DNA of 64,000 nucleotides from Candidatus Polarisedimenticolaceae bacterium. GTDB lineage: Bacteria > Acidobacteriota > Polarisedimenticolia > Polarisedimenticolales > DASRJG01. The stretch spans positions 1 to 64,000 of the forward strand of contig DASVAW010000158.1 in NCBI GenBank assembly GCA_036376135.1. The letters run 5' to 3'. Positions 1-8,750 of the stretch are shown piece after piece. A program made the translations under genes and the position numbers. The notes beneath the pieces are model-generated. The model ran no database searches and had not been told where the DNA came from. It worked only from the letters and a program-made list of their open reading frames with translations. Position 1 is the stretch's first letter; the number at the start of each line of letters is the position of its first letter.

Positions 1-535
1 GCCGGAACTTCAGCTCCTCGGGAATCATCGGGCCGGGGGGGCGCTTGCGAAGCCATTCGGACAGCGTCAGGCCGCGGACGAGCTCCATCGCGAAGTAGTG
101 GAGTCCGTCCTTCGTCGCTCCCGTTTCGTAAAGGGCCGCGATGCCGGGGTGACGAAGGAGGGCGAGGGTCTGGACCTCGCGCTGGAACAGCCGCAGCGTG
201 TCGGAGGAGACGTGCGCGCCGCCCCGGATCACCTTCAACGCGACCGGCCGGTGCGGATGCTGCTGCTCCGCCTCGTAGACGACCCCCATCCCGCCTTCGC
301 CCAACTTGCGGACGAGCCGGAAGTCCCCGATGGTGCGATCGCCGGGCTGGTCCACCACCACCTTGCCGGTGGCGGTCTCCGTCCCGTCCGCCATCCGCAG
401 CATCGGCTGGAGCCGCTTCAGGCCCTCGCGGACCTCGGACTCCTCGATCCCTTCGGCAGCCCAGTCGATCGCTTCACCGTCGAGCAGTCGACGCGCGAGG
501 TCGAGGAGTCGGTCGTCGCGGGCGGACGCGTCCAT
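1..535 (-). CDS. Ser/Thr protein kinase, N-terminal part (runs off the window edge)
   Basis: The first 178 residues of a Hanks-type serine/threonine kinase are visible. About 70 residues of acidic N-terminal sequence precede the kinase domain. The glycine-rich loop reads GEGGMGVVYEA, and the ATP-anchoring lysine follows in VALKVIRGG. A hinge-like stretch HYFAMELVRG and the start of the C-lobe come next. The catalytic loop (HRD) and activation segment lie beyond base 1, so activity cannot be judged. ATG at 533-535 is the first start before the conserved region. Proteins of this class phosphorylate other proteins in the cytoplasm and often carry a membrane segment and sensor domain at the C-terminus, which is not visible here. 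The next gene on this strand ends 150 bases upstream. Confidence 0.9.
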   Translation of the reverse strand, partial: MDASARDDRLLDLARRLLDGEAIDWAAEGIEESEVREGLKRLQPMLRMADGTETATGKVVVDQPGDRTIGDFRLVRKLGEGGMGVVYEAEQQHPHRPVALKVIRGGAHVSSDTLRLFQREVQTLALLRHPGIAALYETGATKDGLHYFAMELVRGLTLSEWLRKRPPGPMIPEELKFR

Positions 536-685
536 CGTGGTTCGGGGCCCCTCGCGAAGACAATACGGACCGACATCACGGACCCAACGCGTCCTTGACC
601 GTTGTTTGGCGTTTTGTTCGTGCCGCGGCGCGGCGGGCGCGGAACGGGGGCCGGGCCCCGGGAACGGGCTCGACCCCCGCGGTGC

Positions 686-1216
686 CTACGTCGTGAAGAT
701 GTTCGTGGTGAACACCTGGTTGTTGACGACGTGGAAGAAACGCGCGATGTCGAAGTCGGCCTCGAGCCGGGTCTCGACGTAGATCTCCGGCGTCGCAGGA
801 TCGCCGGGGAACGCCTTCAGGGCCTCGAACTCGATGGTCTTCCTCACGACCGGCATGCCGGGGGTGAGGACGTTGGTCATGGGAACGGCGATCGTGGTCC
901 CGGTGACCGGCTTGGCGTACGTCGTGCCCTTGATGGTGGCGGTGACGTCGCGGTAGAGCGGCAGGCCCAGCTCCTCGGTCGGGCAGTTCGGAAGCGGCCC
1001 GAGCCAGAGGGTGAACTCGACCTTGAACCGCTCCCCGACGTTGATGTGCATGCCCGGCTTGTCGACGATCGTGGCGTGCAGGTGAAGCGCCTGCACCGCC
1101 TCGTTGCGGAGCTTGTTCAGCTCCACCCAGTAGTTCCACGCGATGTTGGGGAGCATCCGCTCGAGCTGCTCGACGGGGAGCATCTCGCGCACTTCCTTCT
1201 CCTTGACCGTGGACAT
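686..1216 (-). CDS. Hypothetical protein, 176 aa, beta-rich
   Basis: I do not recognise a family. The protein starts MSTVKEKEVREMLP. A short amphipathic helical N-terminus (about residues 1-45) is followed by alternating hydrophobic strands to the end, which looks like a beta-sandwich or barrel. There is no signal peptide and no membrane segment. The ATG at 1214-1216 was chosen over the longer open frame because a clear GGAGG ribosome site sits 8 bases upstream (complement of 1225-1229), and the longer reading has low-complexity Arg/Pro/Ala sequence typical of non-coding GC-rich DNA. It is a single gene between the kinase and the TerB-like gene, with 264 bases free upstream. Confidence 0.72.
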   Translation of the reverse strand: MSTVKEKEVREMLPVEQLERMLPNIAWNYWVELNKLRNEAVQALHLHATIVDKPGMHINVGERFKVEFTLWLGPLPNCPTEELGLPLYRDVTATIKGTTYAKPVTGTTIAVPMTNVLTPGMPVVRKTIEFEALKAFPGDPATPEIYVETRLEADFDIARFFHVVNNQVFTTNIFTT

Positions 1217-1480
1217 CGTCGAACCCTCCAGATCACGAAAGGCGAAACGGCGAAACCGTGAAACGGACGAAGCGTTGAGTTGGGAGGGGTTCCTCGAGGT
1301 GCGGATTCCCGGCGGCGCCCGCGCGCGCGGCGCCCGGATCCGCTTCGAGGGGCGGGCGGCTCGGTGTTGCATGGCCGCTCTCGCGTAAACCCGGAATCAC
1401 CCGTGAACGCACGCACCATAGCGCCGACGCGCATCGCGCACACGGGTTCGGGCGGAGATTTTTCTGCCGTGGCGCGGCGC

Positions 1481-2047
1481 CTACTTCAGCGCGGCCTCGA
1501 TCTCGTCCAGCACCGCCTGCTCGGCGGCGGAGATCTTCGAGCCCAGGCCCAGGAACCCTCCGGCCGCCTCGGCCACGCCGCGGGTGATCCGGCGCATCCG
1601 CTCGCGCAGCTCCCCCCGCTCGTGCTCGGTCAGCTGCGGCCAGAAGCTCTCCATGTACTTCGCCCACGCGGTGCAGATCGAAGGACCGGGTTTGTGGTCG
1701 AGCCACGCCTCGAGAAGGTCGCGGCTGGGGGTCCCGGGGAGGACGCCCCGATCCTCCGCCGCCTTCAGGATCGCCTGGCGTTCCTTCGCGTCGATCACCC
1801 CGTCCGCCCACGCCACGCGGGCGAGGGGCAGCAGCGTCATCGCGAGCACGGTCTCCGCGCCGATCCCCAGGGCGAGCAGGTGATCGAGCAACGCGTCGTC
1901 GGCGCCCTTGATCACGTGGCGCAGGCTGTCGCGACGCTCCTGCAGCTCCGCTTTCCTGCGCATCTCCTCCAGGAGCTTGGCGTTCTCCTGAGCGAAGAAG
2001 GCGTCTTCGAGGGTTCGGGCATCGGGGTTGATCGGGGGCTTGGACAT
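1481..2047 (-). CDS. TerB-like (tellurite-resistance fold) helical protein
   Basis: A 188-residue all-helical soluble protein. Residues about 60-110 contain VAWADGVIDAKERQAI, the pattern of the TerB/DjlA helical fold in which a short acidic loop (ADGxIDxxE) may bind metal. The N-terminus is a charged helix, possibly coiled coil. TerB-fold proteins occur in stress and membrane-associated assemblies, but many have no known role, so tellurite resistance should not be assumed. No ter genes are nearby. It lies 39 bases before the end of the methyltransferase gene and may share its transcript. Confidence 0.65.
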   Translation of the reverse strand: MSKPPINPDARTLEDAFFAQENAKLLEEMRRKAELQERRDSLRHVIKGADDALLDHLLALGIGAETVLAMTLLPLARVAWADGVIDAKERQAILKAAEDRGVLPGTPSRDLLEAWLDHKPGPSICTAWAKYMESFWPQLTEHERGELRERMRRITRGVAEAAGGFLGLGSKISAAEQAVLDEIEAALK

Positions 2048-2086
2048 GCTGGTTTCTCCGGGCCGGAGATTCTACCAGCGCCCCCG

Positions 2087-2899
2087 TCAACGGCGGACGA
2101 CCACCTCCAGGTACTCCCCGGGAACCACGAGCGACGTTCCTCCCGACCGATCGTGCCGGGCGAGCAGCTCCCGCAGGTCGCGGTCGAGCGCGGCCTGGCC
2201 GTCCGCGTCGAGCGCCGCGAAGGCGCGATGCACCGGTCCGTACCAGCGACGGAACACGTCGATCCAGTGCCCGGCCGACCGGTAACGGAAGACGAAGTGA
2301 CGGCGCGTCGTCCCGATCTCGGTGACCGTGCCGCCGAACAGCTCGCGCAGCCCGTCGGCGGTCCCCCAGTAGGCGGGCGACCGCAGTCCCGGCGGGGGGG
2401 GGACGTGACGGCCGACGACGCGGAACAACTCGCCGATGAACCCCTCGGGAGTCCAGTTCGCGAGCGCGATCACCCCGCCGGGGCGGCAGACGCGCGCGAG
2501 CTCGGCCGCGGCACGCGCCTGATCGGGCGCGAACATCACGCCGAACGTGGACAGGACGGCGTCGAACGAACCGTCCTCGAACGGGAGGTCCTCCGCGTCC
2601 CCCTCGTGGAAGGCGACGTCGAGTCGCTCGCCGGTCGCGCGGTCGCGGGCGCGCTGCACGAGCGACGGGACGTAGTCGACGCCGACCACGTCGCAGAAGC
2701 GACGGGCCGCCGCGAGCGAGGCATTGCCGTTGCCGCACGCGACGTCGAGCACGCGCGAGCCGGCGCGGAGGTCGGCGGCTTCGCAGAGCGTCTCGCCGAC
2801 GACCTGAAGGGTCGTGCCGATGACGGAGAAGTCGCCGGAGGCCCACATGGCCTGCTGGCGTGCCTTGATCTCCTGGAACGGGACGGAGGGGGCCTGCAT
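2087..2899 (-). CDS. Class I SAM-dependent methyltransferase (UbiE/COQ5-like)
   Basis: A 270-residue protein with a Rossmann methyltransferase core. Motif I is VLDVACGNGNASL (about residues 47-59), followed by the acidic ribose-binding region VVGVDYVPS, then EGDAEDLPFEDGSFD (motifs II/III) and the post-core CRPGGVIALANWTP. This is the Methyltransf_11/UbiE type acting on small molecules. The substrate is unknown, and no quinone or secondary-metabolite genes surround it. Start: ATG preceded by AAAGGAG at a 5-base spacing. The longer open frame upstream runs into the permease genes and was rejected. Confidence 0.85.
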   Translation of the reverse strand: MQAPSVPFQEIKARQQAMWASGDFSVIGTTLQVVGETLCEAADLRAGSRVLDVACGNGNASLAAARRFCDVVGVDYVPSLVQRARDRATGERLDVAFHEGDAEDLPFEDGSFDAVLSTFGVMFAPDQARAAAELARVCRPGGVIALANWTPEGFIGELFRVVGRHVPPPPGLRSPAYWGTADGLRELFGGTVTEIGTTRRHFVFRYRSAGHWIDVFRRWYGPVHRAFAALDADGQAALDRDLRELLARHDRSGGTSLVVPGEYLEVVVRR

Positions 2900-3042
2900 C
2901 GTCTCTCCTTTCGGGGATCCGTTCGGATCGAACTCCTCCCCATCACGGAAAGTACCCTGCCCCGGGGTCATGGGACATGACCTCGCGTCCGAGGTGCTTG
3001 CCCGTCCGTCCGGCCCCCTCGCCGAATCAGAGGAAATAGAAG

Positions 3043-4308
3043 CTACTCGTACCGCAGGGCCTCGATCGGATCCTGCCGCGCGGCCTTCACGGCGGGCCAC
3101 ATCCCGAAGACGAGCCCGACGGTCGTCGACACCCCGAACCCGAGCACGACCGACCACCACGGCGCGGCGGCCTGGAAGTGCAGCAGGGCGCGGACGAGGA
3201 AGGCGGCCGAGAGACCGAAGGCGATCCCGACGATCCCCCCGACCCCGGTGAGGGTGACCGCCTCCACGAGGAACTGCGACGCGATGTCCCGGCGGGTGGC
3301 GCCGAGCGCCTTCCGCAGCCCGATCTCGCGCGTCCGCTGGGTGACGTTGACGAGCATGATGTTCATGACTCCCACGCCGCCGACGACGAGCGCGATACCC
3401 GCGACGACGAGCATCGCCGCCGCGACGCCGTTCGTGATCTGCTTGAACTGCTCGAGGCGTCCCGCGCTCGTCCAGACCGCGAAGTCGTTCTCCTGGTCGG
3501 CGCGAAGGCCCCGGCGCTGACGCAGGACCGCGGTCCCCTCCTCGATGAGCTCGTCCACGAGCTCCGGGCTTCGCGGGACCGTCGCGATGTGGATCGTGTC
3601 GCCGCCGCCGTTCTTGATCTCGGGGAACTGATCGTCGAACGCGGTGATCGGGATCGCGATGTAGTTGTCGACGCTGCCGTCGAAGAATCCCCCCTTGGGC
3701 TCGAAGACGCCGACCACGCGATACCCGCGCCCGTTGAGCAGAAGCTCCCGGTCCATAGGGTCCTGCAGGGGGAACAGCGCGGTCACGAGGTCCGGGCCGA
3801 TCACGCAGACGCGATTGGCGAGGCGCACGTCGGCGTCCGTGACGAACCGGCCGTCCTCGACGAAGTGGGTGTTGGCTTCCTGGTAACCGGGGACGATGCC
3901 GGCGACGACGGCGCCGTTGGCCTCGTAACGACCCGCGCGCGCGGTCGCGCGGCCGTCGGTGATCCAGCGCTCGGCGGAGACCGCCTTCACGGAGGGGCTC
4001 AGCCGCGCGATCGCCTCGGCGTCCTCGATCGTGAGGTCGCGCCGGTTCCGATGCTCGTCGGGGATCTCGCCGTGCCCGAAACGCGGCTCGAACTTCTGGA
4101 ACTGGACGAGGTGCGTGCCGAAGGCGGTGAACGAGGCCGTGACCTGGCGGTCGAAGCCGACGACGAAGCTGACCATCATGATGACGGTCGCGACCCCCGC
4201 CATCACGCCGAGGACGGTGAGGAAACTGCGCAGCTTCTGCTCGCGCATCGCGCCGAGCGCGAATCGGACGTTCTCGAGCCATCCCGACCCGACGCCGCGC
4301 GGCTTCAT
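3043..4308 (-). CDS. MacB/FtsX-like ABC transporter permease (second of pair)
   Basis: A 421-residue permease with the MacB_PCD plus FtsX layout. There is one N-terminal membrane helix (LTVLGVMAGVATVIMMVSF), a large extracytoplasmic domain of about 230 residues, and three C-terminal helices beginning near VAGIALVVGGVGVMNIMLV. Family members form mechanotransmission pumps that drive periplasmic or outer-membrane export, with energy from a LolD/MacB-type ATPase. Its start overlaps the stop of the upstream permease gene in ATGA (4305-4308), so the two are probably co-translated and may form a heterodimer. No ATPase gene lies in this cluster. Confidence 0.88.
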   Translation of the reverse strand: MKPRGVGSGWLENVRFALGAMREQKLRSFLTVLGVMAGVATVIMMVSFVVGFDRQVTASFTAFGTHLVQFQKFEPRFGHGEIPDEHRNRRDLTIEDAEAIARLSPSVKAVSAERWITDGRATARAGRYEANGAVVAGIVPGYQEANTHFVEDGRFVTDADVRLANRVCVIGPDLVTALFPLQDPMDRELLLNGRGYRVVGVFEPKGGFFDGSVDNYIAIPITAFDDQFPEIKNGGGDTIHIATVPRSPELVDELIEEGTAVLRQRRGLRADQENDFAVWTSAGRLEQFKQITNGVAAAMLVVAGIALVVGGVGVMNIMLVNVTQRTREIGLRKALGATRRDIASQFLVEAVTLTGVGGIVGIAFGLSAAFLVRALLHFQAAAPWWSVVLGFGVSTTVGLVFGMWPAVKAARQDPIEALRYE

Positions 4309-5528
4309 GCCTCGTCCCTCAGCGCGTCGACGACGACGAGATTCGAGGCGTTGCGGGCCGGGAAATAACCGGCGGTGAGACCGACGGCGACCGCCAGCCC
4401 GAAGGCGGACCCGAGGATGATCGGGGTGACCCGGACCGGGAAATCGAGGGCCGCCTGCACGCCGAACGCGGCGCCCGCGCCCAGCGCCAACCCCGCCGCA
4501 CCGCCCCCCGCCGCCAGGAGCGTGGCCTCGAGGAGGAACTGGCGGCGGATGTCCCGCTTGCGCGCGCCGAGCGCGAGCCGGACGCCAATCTCCTTCGTCC
4601 GCTCCACGACGCCCACGAGCATGATGTTGGCGATCACGATGCCGCCGACGCCGAGGGAGACGCCGGAAATGAGCATCGTCAGCAGGAACGCGGCGGTGGA
4701 GATCTGCCGCCACAACGTCTGCAGCCCCTCCGCGGTGACGACGCCGAAGGGGTCGGGATCCCGGAACGGCGTGTGCCGCAGGGCGCGAAGGACCGACCGG
4801 ACCTCGTCGGAGGCGGTCGCGACCCCCGGAACGCCGCCGCGCGCCTTCACGAGGAAATCGACCGTGTTGCGCGTGCCCCACGTCTGCCGGAACGCGCGCA
4901 ACGGGACGAAGGCCTGGTCGTCGAGGCTGGGTCCGAGGGAGCGCCCCTGTTTCGCGAGGACCCCGACGACCCGGAACGCGACGCCGTTGAGGGTGAGGTC
5001 GCGTCCCACCGGATCGAGGCCCCCGAACAGCTCGTCCTTGACGTCCCAGCCGATGACCGCGATGCGCTGCGCGGCGGTGTCGTCGACCTCGGCGAAGTAG
5101 CGGCCGGCGGCGAGATCGAGGTTCATCAGGGCGCCGTAGTTGGCGGTCGTGCCGTGCGCCGTCACCCCGCCGAGGCGCCGGTCGCCCCGCTTGGCGGCGA
5201 CCTGGGTCGTCACGTCCGCGGCGAGCGCCTCGGCCCGCGTGAGACGCGACGCCAGCACGTCGAAGTCGCGCAACGTGAGGTCCGGACGCTTCAGGGCCTC
5301 GAAGAACTCCTCGCGCGAGGTGATCACCCCGAACTTGGTGACGACGAAGACGTCCGGGGAGAGCAGGATCACCTTCTCGCGGACGAAGGCGTCGAGCCCC
5401 GCGATGACCGAGGCGACGCCCACGATCGTGGTCACGCCGATGACGACGCCGAGGAGAGTGAGCGCGCTGCGAAGCGCGTGCGCTCGGATCGACTCGAACG
5501 CCGCGCGAGCGAGCTCCCGCAGGACCAC
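4305..5528 (-). CDS. MacB/FtsX-like ABC transporter permease (first of pair)
   Basis: A 407-residue paralogue of the neighbouring permease with the same topology: an N-terminal helix around LTLLGVVIGVTTIVGVASV, a MacB-type extracytoplasmic domain, and three C-terminal helices starting near LLTMLISGVSLGVGGIVI. The motif GVVERTKEIGVRLALGARK between the helices is characteristic of FtsX-domain permeases. The start codon is GTG (5526-5528), four bases after the stop of the adaptor gene. The ATPase subunit such permeases need is not fused and not adjacent. Confidence 0.88.
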   Translation of the reverse strand: MVLRELARAAFESIRAHALRSALTLLGVVIGVTTIVGVASVIAGLDAFVREKVILLSPDVFVVTKFGVITSREEFFEALKRPDLTLRDFDVLASRLTRAEALAADVTTQVAAKRGDRRLGGVTAHGTTANYGALMNLDLAAGRYFAEVDDTAAQRIAVIGWDVKDELFGGLDPVGRDLTLNGVAFRVVGVLAKQGRSLGPSLDDQAFVPLRAFRQTWGTRNTVDFLVKARGGVPGVATASDEVRSVLRALRHTPFRDPDPFGVVTAEGLQTLWRQISTAAFLLTMLISGVSLGVGGIVIANIMLVGVVERTKEIGVRLALGARKRDIRRQFLLEATLLAAGGGAAGLALGAGAAFGVQAALDFPVRVTPIILGSAFGLAVAVGLTAGYFPARNASNLVVVDALRDEA

Positions 5529-5532
5529 GGCG

Positions 5533-6723
5533 TCAGCCCTCCTTCGCGGCCCCTTCGGGGGGCGCCTCGCGCACGCCGTCGCCGGGCTTCAACGCGCGCA
5601 GCTCCCGGAACGGGCCGGTGACGATCGTCTCCCCTTCCTTCACCCCGTCGAGCACCTCGACGGCGAGCTCGCCGAGCAGTCCCGTCTTCAGCGGACGGAA
5701 CGCGACTTTGCCGCCGTCGACGACGTACACCCCTTCCGTCTCCTCGCGCCGTTCGTCCTCGCGAACGACGAGCGCCTGGATCGGGACGGTGACGACCTTC
5801 TCGCGGAACCCCGTGAGGATGTCCGCCTGCACGGAGAGCCCGGGCTTGATCCCGTCCGGCGGGTTGTCGATGCGCACCTTCACCTTGAACTTGATCGCCT
5901 CGGTTCCCCCGGCCGTCGCGGTGATCGGGGAGTTGCCGACCTCGGTGACCGTGCCGTCGAAGGTCCGGTTGGGGTAGGCGTCGATGTGCACCCGCGCCTT
6001 CTGGCCGAGGGCCACCGACGGGATCGAGGTCTCGTCGATCTCCATTTCCGCCTCGACGACGGACATGTCCGAGATGGTCAGGAGCACGGTCCCCGGCTGG
6101 TTCTGCACGCCGATGACCGCGACCTCCCCCTCCTCGATGCGCCTCGCGGTGACGATGCCGTCCATCGGGGAGCGGATCGTGGTCTTGGAAAGCGTGTCGC
6201 GGACCCCCTCGAGGGAGGCGCGCGCCTGGTCGACCCGGCGCTCCGCGCCGAGGAGGGCCGCACGGCGGGTCGCCTCCTCGGTTCTCGCCCGCTGCCGCTC
6301 GGCCTCGGGGAGGATCCCGGCGCGGAAGTTCTCCTCGGCGCGGGCCGCGTCCGCGCTGGCGAGCGTGAGGGCGTGCCGCGCGGCGTCGAGGTCCTCGAGC
6401 AGGGCCTGCATCGAGAACTCGCTGCTGCGGGCCTGCGCCCGGGAGTTGGCCGCGTCGATCTGGAGCAGGAACTGTCCCTTCCGGACGGCGTCCCCCTCCC
6501 GCACGGCCAGTTGGGTGACCTGCCCCGCGACGGTCGCGGAGATATCGACTTTCTTCTGGGCCTGGACGCGACCGTTCGCGCTCACCTTGGCCTGAAGGTC
6601 CTCGCGTGCCACCTTGGCGAAGACGACCGCCGCCGGCTTCGGTCCCCGGCGCGACACCACGAAACCGGTCGCCACCGCGACGCCGAGCAACACCCCGACC
6701 CCGACCCACACCTTGCGTTTCAT
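5533..6723 (-). CDS. MacA/HlyD-type periplasmic adaptor (membrane fusion protein)
   Basis: A 396-residue adaptor. An N-terminal membrane anchor (residues about 5-24) is followed by a lipoyl-like half-motif, an alpha-helical hairpin (about 95-175), the second lipoyl half (SPMDGIVTARRIEEGE), a beta-barrel domain and a membrane-proximal domain. Such proteins link an inner-membrane pump to an outer-membrane channel. It is first in the adaptor-permease-permease unit and four bases from the first permease. In MacAB systems the pump has a fused ATPase. Here both permeases lack one, so an ATPase must come from elsewhere if the system is active. ATG start at a plausible N-terminus. Confidence 0.88.
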   Translation of the reverse strand: MKRKVWVGVGVLLGVAVATGFVVSRRGPKPAAVVFAKVAREDLQAKVSANGRVQAQKKVDISATVAGQVTQLAVREGDAVRKGQFLLQIDAANSRAQARSSEFSMQALLEDLDAARHALTLASADAARAEENFRAGILPEAERQRARTEEATRRAALLGAERRVDQARASLEGVRDTLSKTTIRSPMDGIVTARRIEEGEVAVIGVQNQPGTVLLTISDMSVVEAEMEIDETSIPSVALGQKARVHIDAYPNRTFDGTVTEVGNSPITATAGGTEAIKFKVKVRIDNPPDGIKPGLSVQADILTGFREKVVTVPIQALVVREDERREETEGVYVVDGGKVAFRPLKTGLLGELAVEVLDGVKEGETIVTGPFRELRALKPGDGVREAPPEGAAKEG

Positions 6724-6731
6724 CGAGGCCC

Positions 6732-6778
6732 GACCCTCCGAACCTCAGTACGCAGCGAGTGTACCGAGGTTGAGGGTC
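6732..6778. terminator. Interrupted inverted repeat ahead of the MacA-like gene
   Basis: The arms ACCTCAGTAC (6742-6751) and GTACCGAGGT (6761-6770) pair at 9 of 10 positions around a 9-base loop. An outer pair GACCCTC (6732-6738) and GAGGGTC (6772-6778) extends the stem with a small bulge. It sits in the 94-base gap between the membrane-protein gene and the adaptor gene, both on the minus strand. It could end the upstream transcript or control entry into the efflux operon. There is no clean U-run, so a simple intrinsic terminator is uncertain. Confidence 0.45.
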
Positions 6779-6817
6779 GACCTCCGGGGAATGCGGTGAA
6801 CGGCCCTTATCGACGGC

Positions 6818-7504
6818 TCAGCGGGCGTCGACCAGGACCGTTTCGGTCTCGCGGGCGCCGAACTCGACCGAGATCGAACCGGCTCCGATGTACTGCTCGA
6901 GCTCGACCGACCCGGGCCGGGCGGCCGTGATCGTCCCCCGGTGCGTGCGGCCGTTCTTCGTCAGGATCTTCGCCGCGCGGCCGACGTATTGCTTCGCGTC
7001 CGCGAAGGGGACCGGGGCGTAGCCGTCCCGCGTGACCGTCTCGGGGTCGAACTCGGACTTCGGAAGGGACGGGTGCGGGAGGGTGTTGAGCACGAAGGGG
7101 GCGGGCGACGGGCTTTCCGCTTCGTGGAGGGGGGAAGCCGAAGGCGCGGGCTCCTCATGCGACGCCCCGCCGTCCCGACTCATGCGGGCCTGCTCCTGCT
7201 TCATTTCTTCCTGCATCCGGCGGGCCATCTCGCCGCCGACCGCGCTCGCCGCCATCGTGCCGGCGACGACGAAACAGAGGCCCGATGCGACCGCCGGGAC
7301 GAAGCTCGTGAGGAACGGCTTCTTGGCGTCGGGCCAGAACTTGACGGCGAAGACGATGTTCGCGAAGGGAACGAGCAGGGTGAGGAACCCCCAGAGCGGT
7401 CCCCCCTTCCGGAAGGCCACCACGATGAGCCAGACCGAGCCCACGAAGGCGACGAACCCCAGGAGCGCGCCAAACGCCACCAACCCCATCGCGGAACCGA
7501 GCAT
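6818..7504 (-). CDS. Three-helix membrane protein with possible Sm-like C-terminal domain
   Basis: A 228-residue protein of unknown function. Three membrane segments (about residues 7-31, 37-57 and 63-90) are followed by a charged Met/Gln/Glu-rich helix, a Pro/Ser-rich linker (about 115-165) and a compact C-terminal domain of about 55 residues. The C-terminal pattern, AKILTKNGRTHRGTI followed by spaced hydrophobics and a final ETVLV, resembles the strand layout of LSm folds (short strand, NG turn, G-x-I). That match is by eye and is an inference. The start is shared with a divergent promoter region facing the oxidoreductase genes. Confidence 0.7.
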   Translation of the reverse strand: MLGSAMGLVAFGALLGFVAFVGSVWLIVVAFRKGGPLWGFLTLLVPFANIVFAVKFWPDAKKPFLTSFVPAVASGLCFVVAGTMAASAVGGEMARRMQEEMKQEQARMSRDGGASHEEPAPSASPLHEAESPSPAPFVLNTLPHPSLPKSEFDPETVTRDGYAPVPFADAKQYVGRAAKILTKNGRTHRGTITAARPGSVELEQYIGAGSISVEFGARETETVLVDAR

Positions 7505-7616
7505 GGTCGACCCCTCCGGCGACGAAACTTAGGGTCCCGGGGCGGCCGGTCAAGGCGGCACCGGGAATTGACCCCGGTCTGTCGCGCCCGGCGACCGGTC
7601 GTCCTACCCTTCGCTC

Positions 7617-8750
7617 ATGCCCATGAACCTTCCCGAACTGGTCTCCGGCAATCGCCTGACCGCCCTCGGTGCGATCGAGGCGGGATGCCGGTTCTTCGCC
7701 GGTTACCCGATCACGCCTTCGAGCGAGATCTATCAGACGATGATGGAGGAGCTGCCGCGCCGCGGCGGGCTCGCCGTGGCGTCTCCGGACGAGATCACCG
7801 CCCTTTGCGCCTGCGTCGGCGCGTCGATGGTGGGGCACCGGGCGATGACCGCGACGTCGGGGCCGGGGTTCTGCCTCATGACCGAGACGATGCAATACGC
7901 CGTGATGACCGAGACCCCGGTCGTGGTCGCGTTCGTTCAGCGTCTCGGACCGTCCACGGGGGGAGCGACGCAGGGGGGGCAGGGGGACGTCCTGCTCGCC
8001 GAACACTGCACGTCGGGGGGATACACCGTTCCGGTCTTCGCCCCCGCCACGGCAGCCGAGTGTTTCACCCTGACGCAGACGGCGTTCGCCTGGGCCGAGC
8101 GGCTGAGAACCCCCGTCGTGCTTCTCTCCGACAAGGAGGTCGGGATGACCCTCGAGGGGGTGGAGGTCGGCGCCCTCGACCGCGTCGAGGTCGTCGCACG
8201 GCGTGCGTTCGAAGGGGGCGACGCCAAGTACGCCCCCTACGGCCGGCCGTGCGCCGAGGAGCCGCCCCCCTTCGTGCCGGTCGGCGGCGATCTCAAGGTC
8301 GTGGCGACCGGCTCCGCGCACGACGCCGAGGGACGGTTGAAGAAGAACTCCGCGGAGGTGTTGTCCCTGCTCCGGAGCCTGCAACGGAAGATCGAGGCGC
8401 ACGCCGGAGAGATGGAGCTCGTCGGGGAAGACCTGCAGCCCGGGGCCGAGACGCTCGTGTTGAGCTGGGGGATCACCACGCGCGCGGCCCGGGAGGCGGT
8501 CGGCCGGCTTCGCGCCGCGGGGCGCCGCGTCTCGTTCCTGCAGGTTCGGACGTTGTTCCCGGTCCCCGAGGCCGCGCTCGCGCGCGCGGCGGCCGGCGCG
8601 AGCCGGGTCGTGGTCGCCGAGGAGAACCTCACCGGCCTGTACGCCGCCGTGCTCGAGCGCCATCTGCCCGGCGTTCGCGTCGAACGGGTCAACGCGATCG
8701 GGGCCATGATCCCCCCCTCCGCGATCGTCGAGGCGGTGGAGGGCGCATGA
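7617..8750 (+). CDS. korA: 2-oxoacid:ferredoxin oxidoreductase, alpha subunit
   Basis: A 377-residue alpha subunit of the pyruvate/2-oxoglutarate:ferredoxin oxidoreductase family, which reversibly converts a 2-oxoacid and CoA to acyl-CoA, CO2 and reduced ferredoxin. The family signature GYPITPSSEIYQTM near the N-terminus and the central SGPGFCLMTE and GGATQGGQGD loops are present. The C-terminal domain II ends with an intact Rossmann-like region. No gamma domain is fused at the N-terminus, unlike many KorA proteins. The gene overlaps the beta subunit in ATGA (8747-8750). The substrate (2-oxoglutarate or another 2-oxoacid) cannot be decided from sequence. A second in-frame ATG sits two codons downstream of the chosen start. 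Confidence 0.88.
   Translation: MPMNLPELVSGNRLTALGAIEAGCRFFAGYPITPSSEIYQTMMEELPRRGGLAVASPDEITALCACVGASMVGHRAMTATSGPGFCLMTETMQYAVMTETPVVVAFVQRLGPSTGGATQGGQGDVLLAEHCTSGGYTVPVFAPATAAECFTLTQTAFAWAERLRTPVVLLSDKEVGMTLEGVEVGALDRVEVVARRAFEGGDAKYAPYGRPCAEEPPPFVPVGGDLKVVATGSAHDAEGRLKKNSAEVLSLLRSLQRKIEAHAGEMELVGEDLQPGAETLVLSWGITTRAAREAVGRLRAAGRRVSFLQVRTLFPVPEAALARAAAGASRVVVAEENLTGLYAAVLERHLPGVRVERVNAIGAMIPPSAIVEAVEGA

Noticed and set aside
1217-1372. N-terminal extension of the 176-residue unknown protein
   Set aside because: Arg/Pro/Ala-rich low-complexity sequence; the internal ATG has a clear GGAGG.
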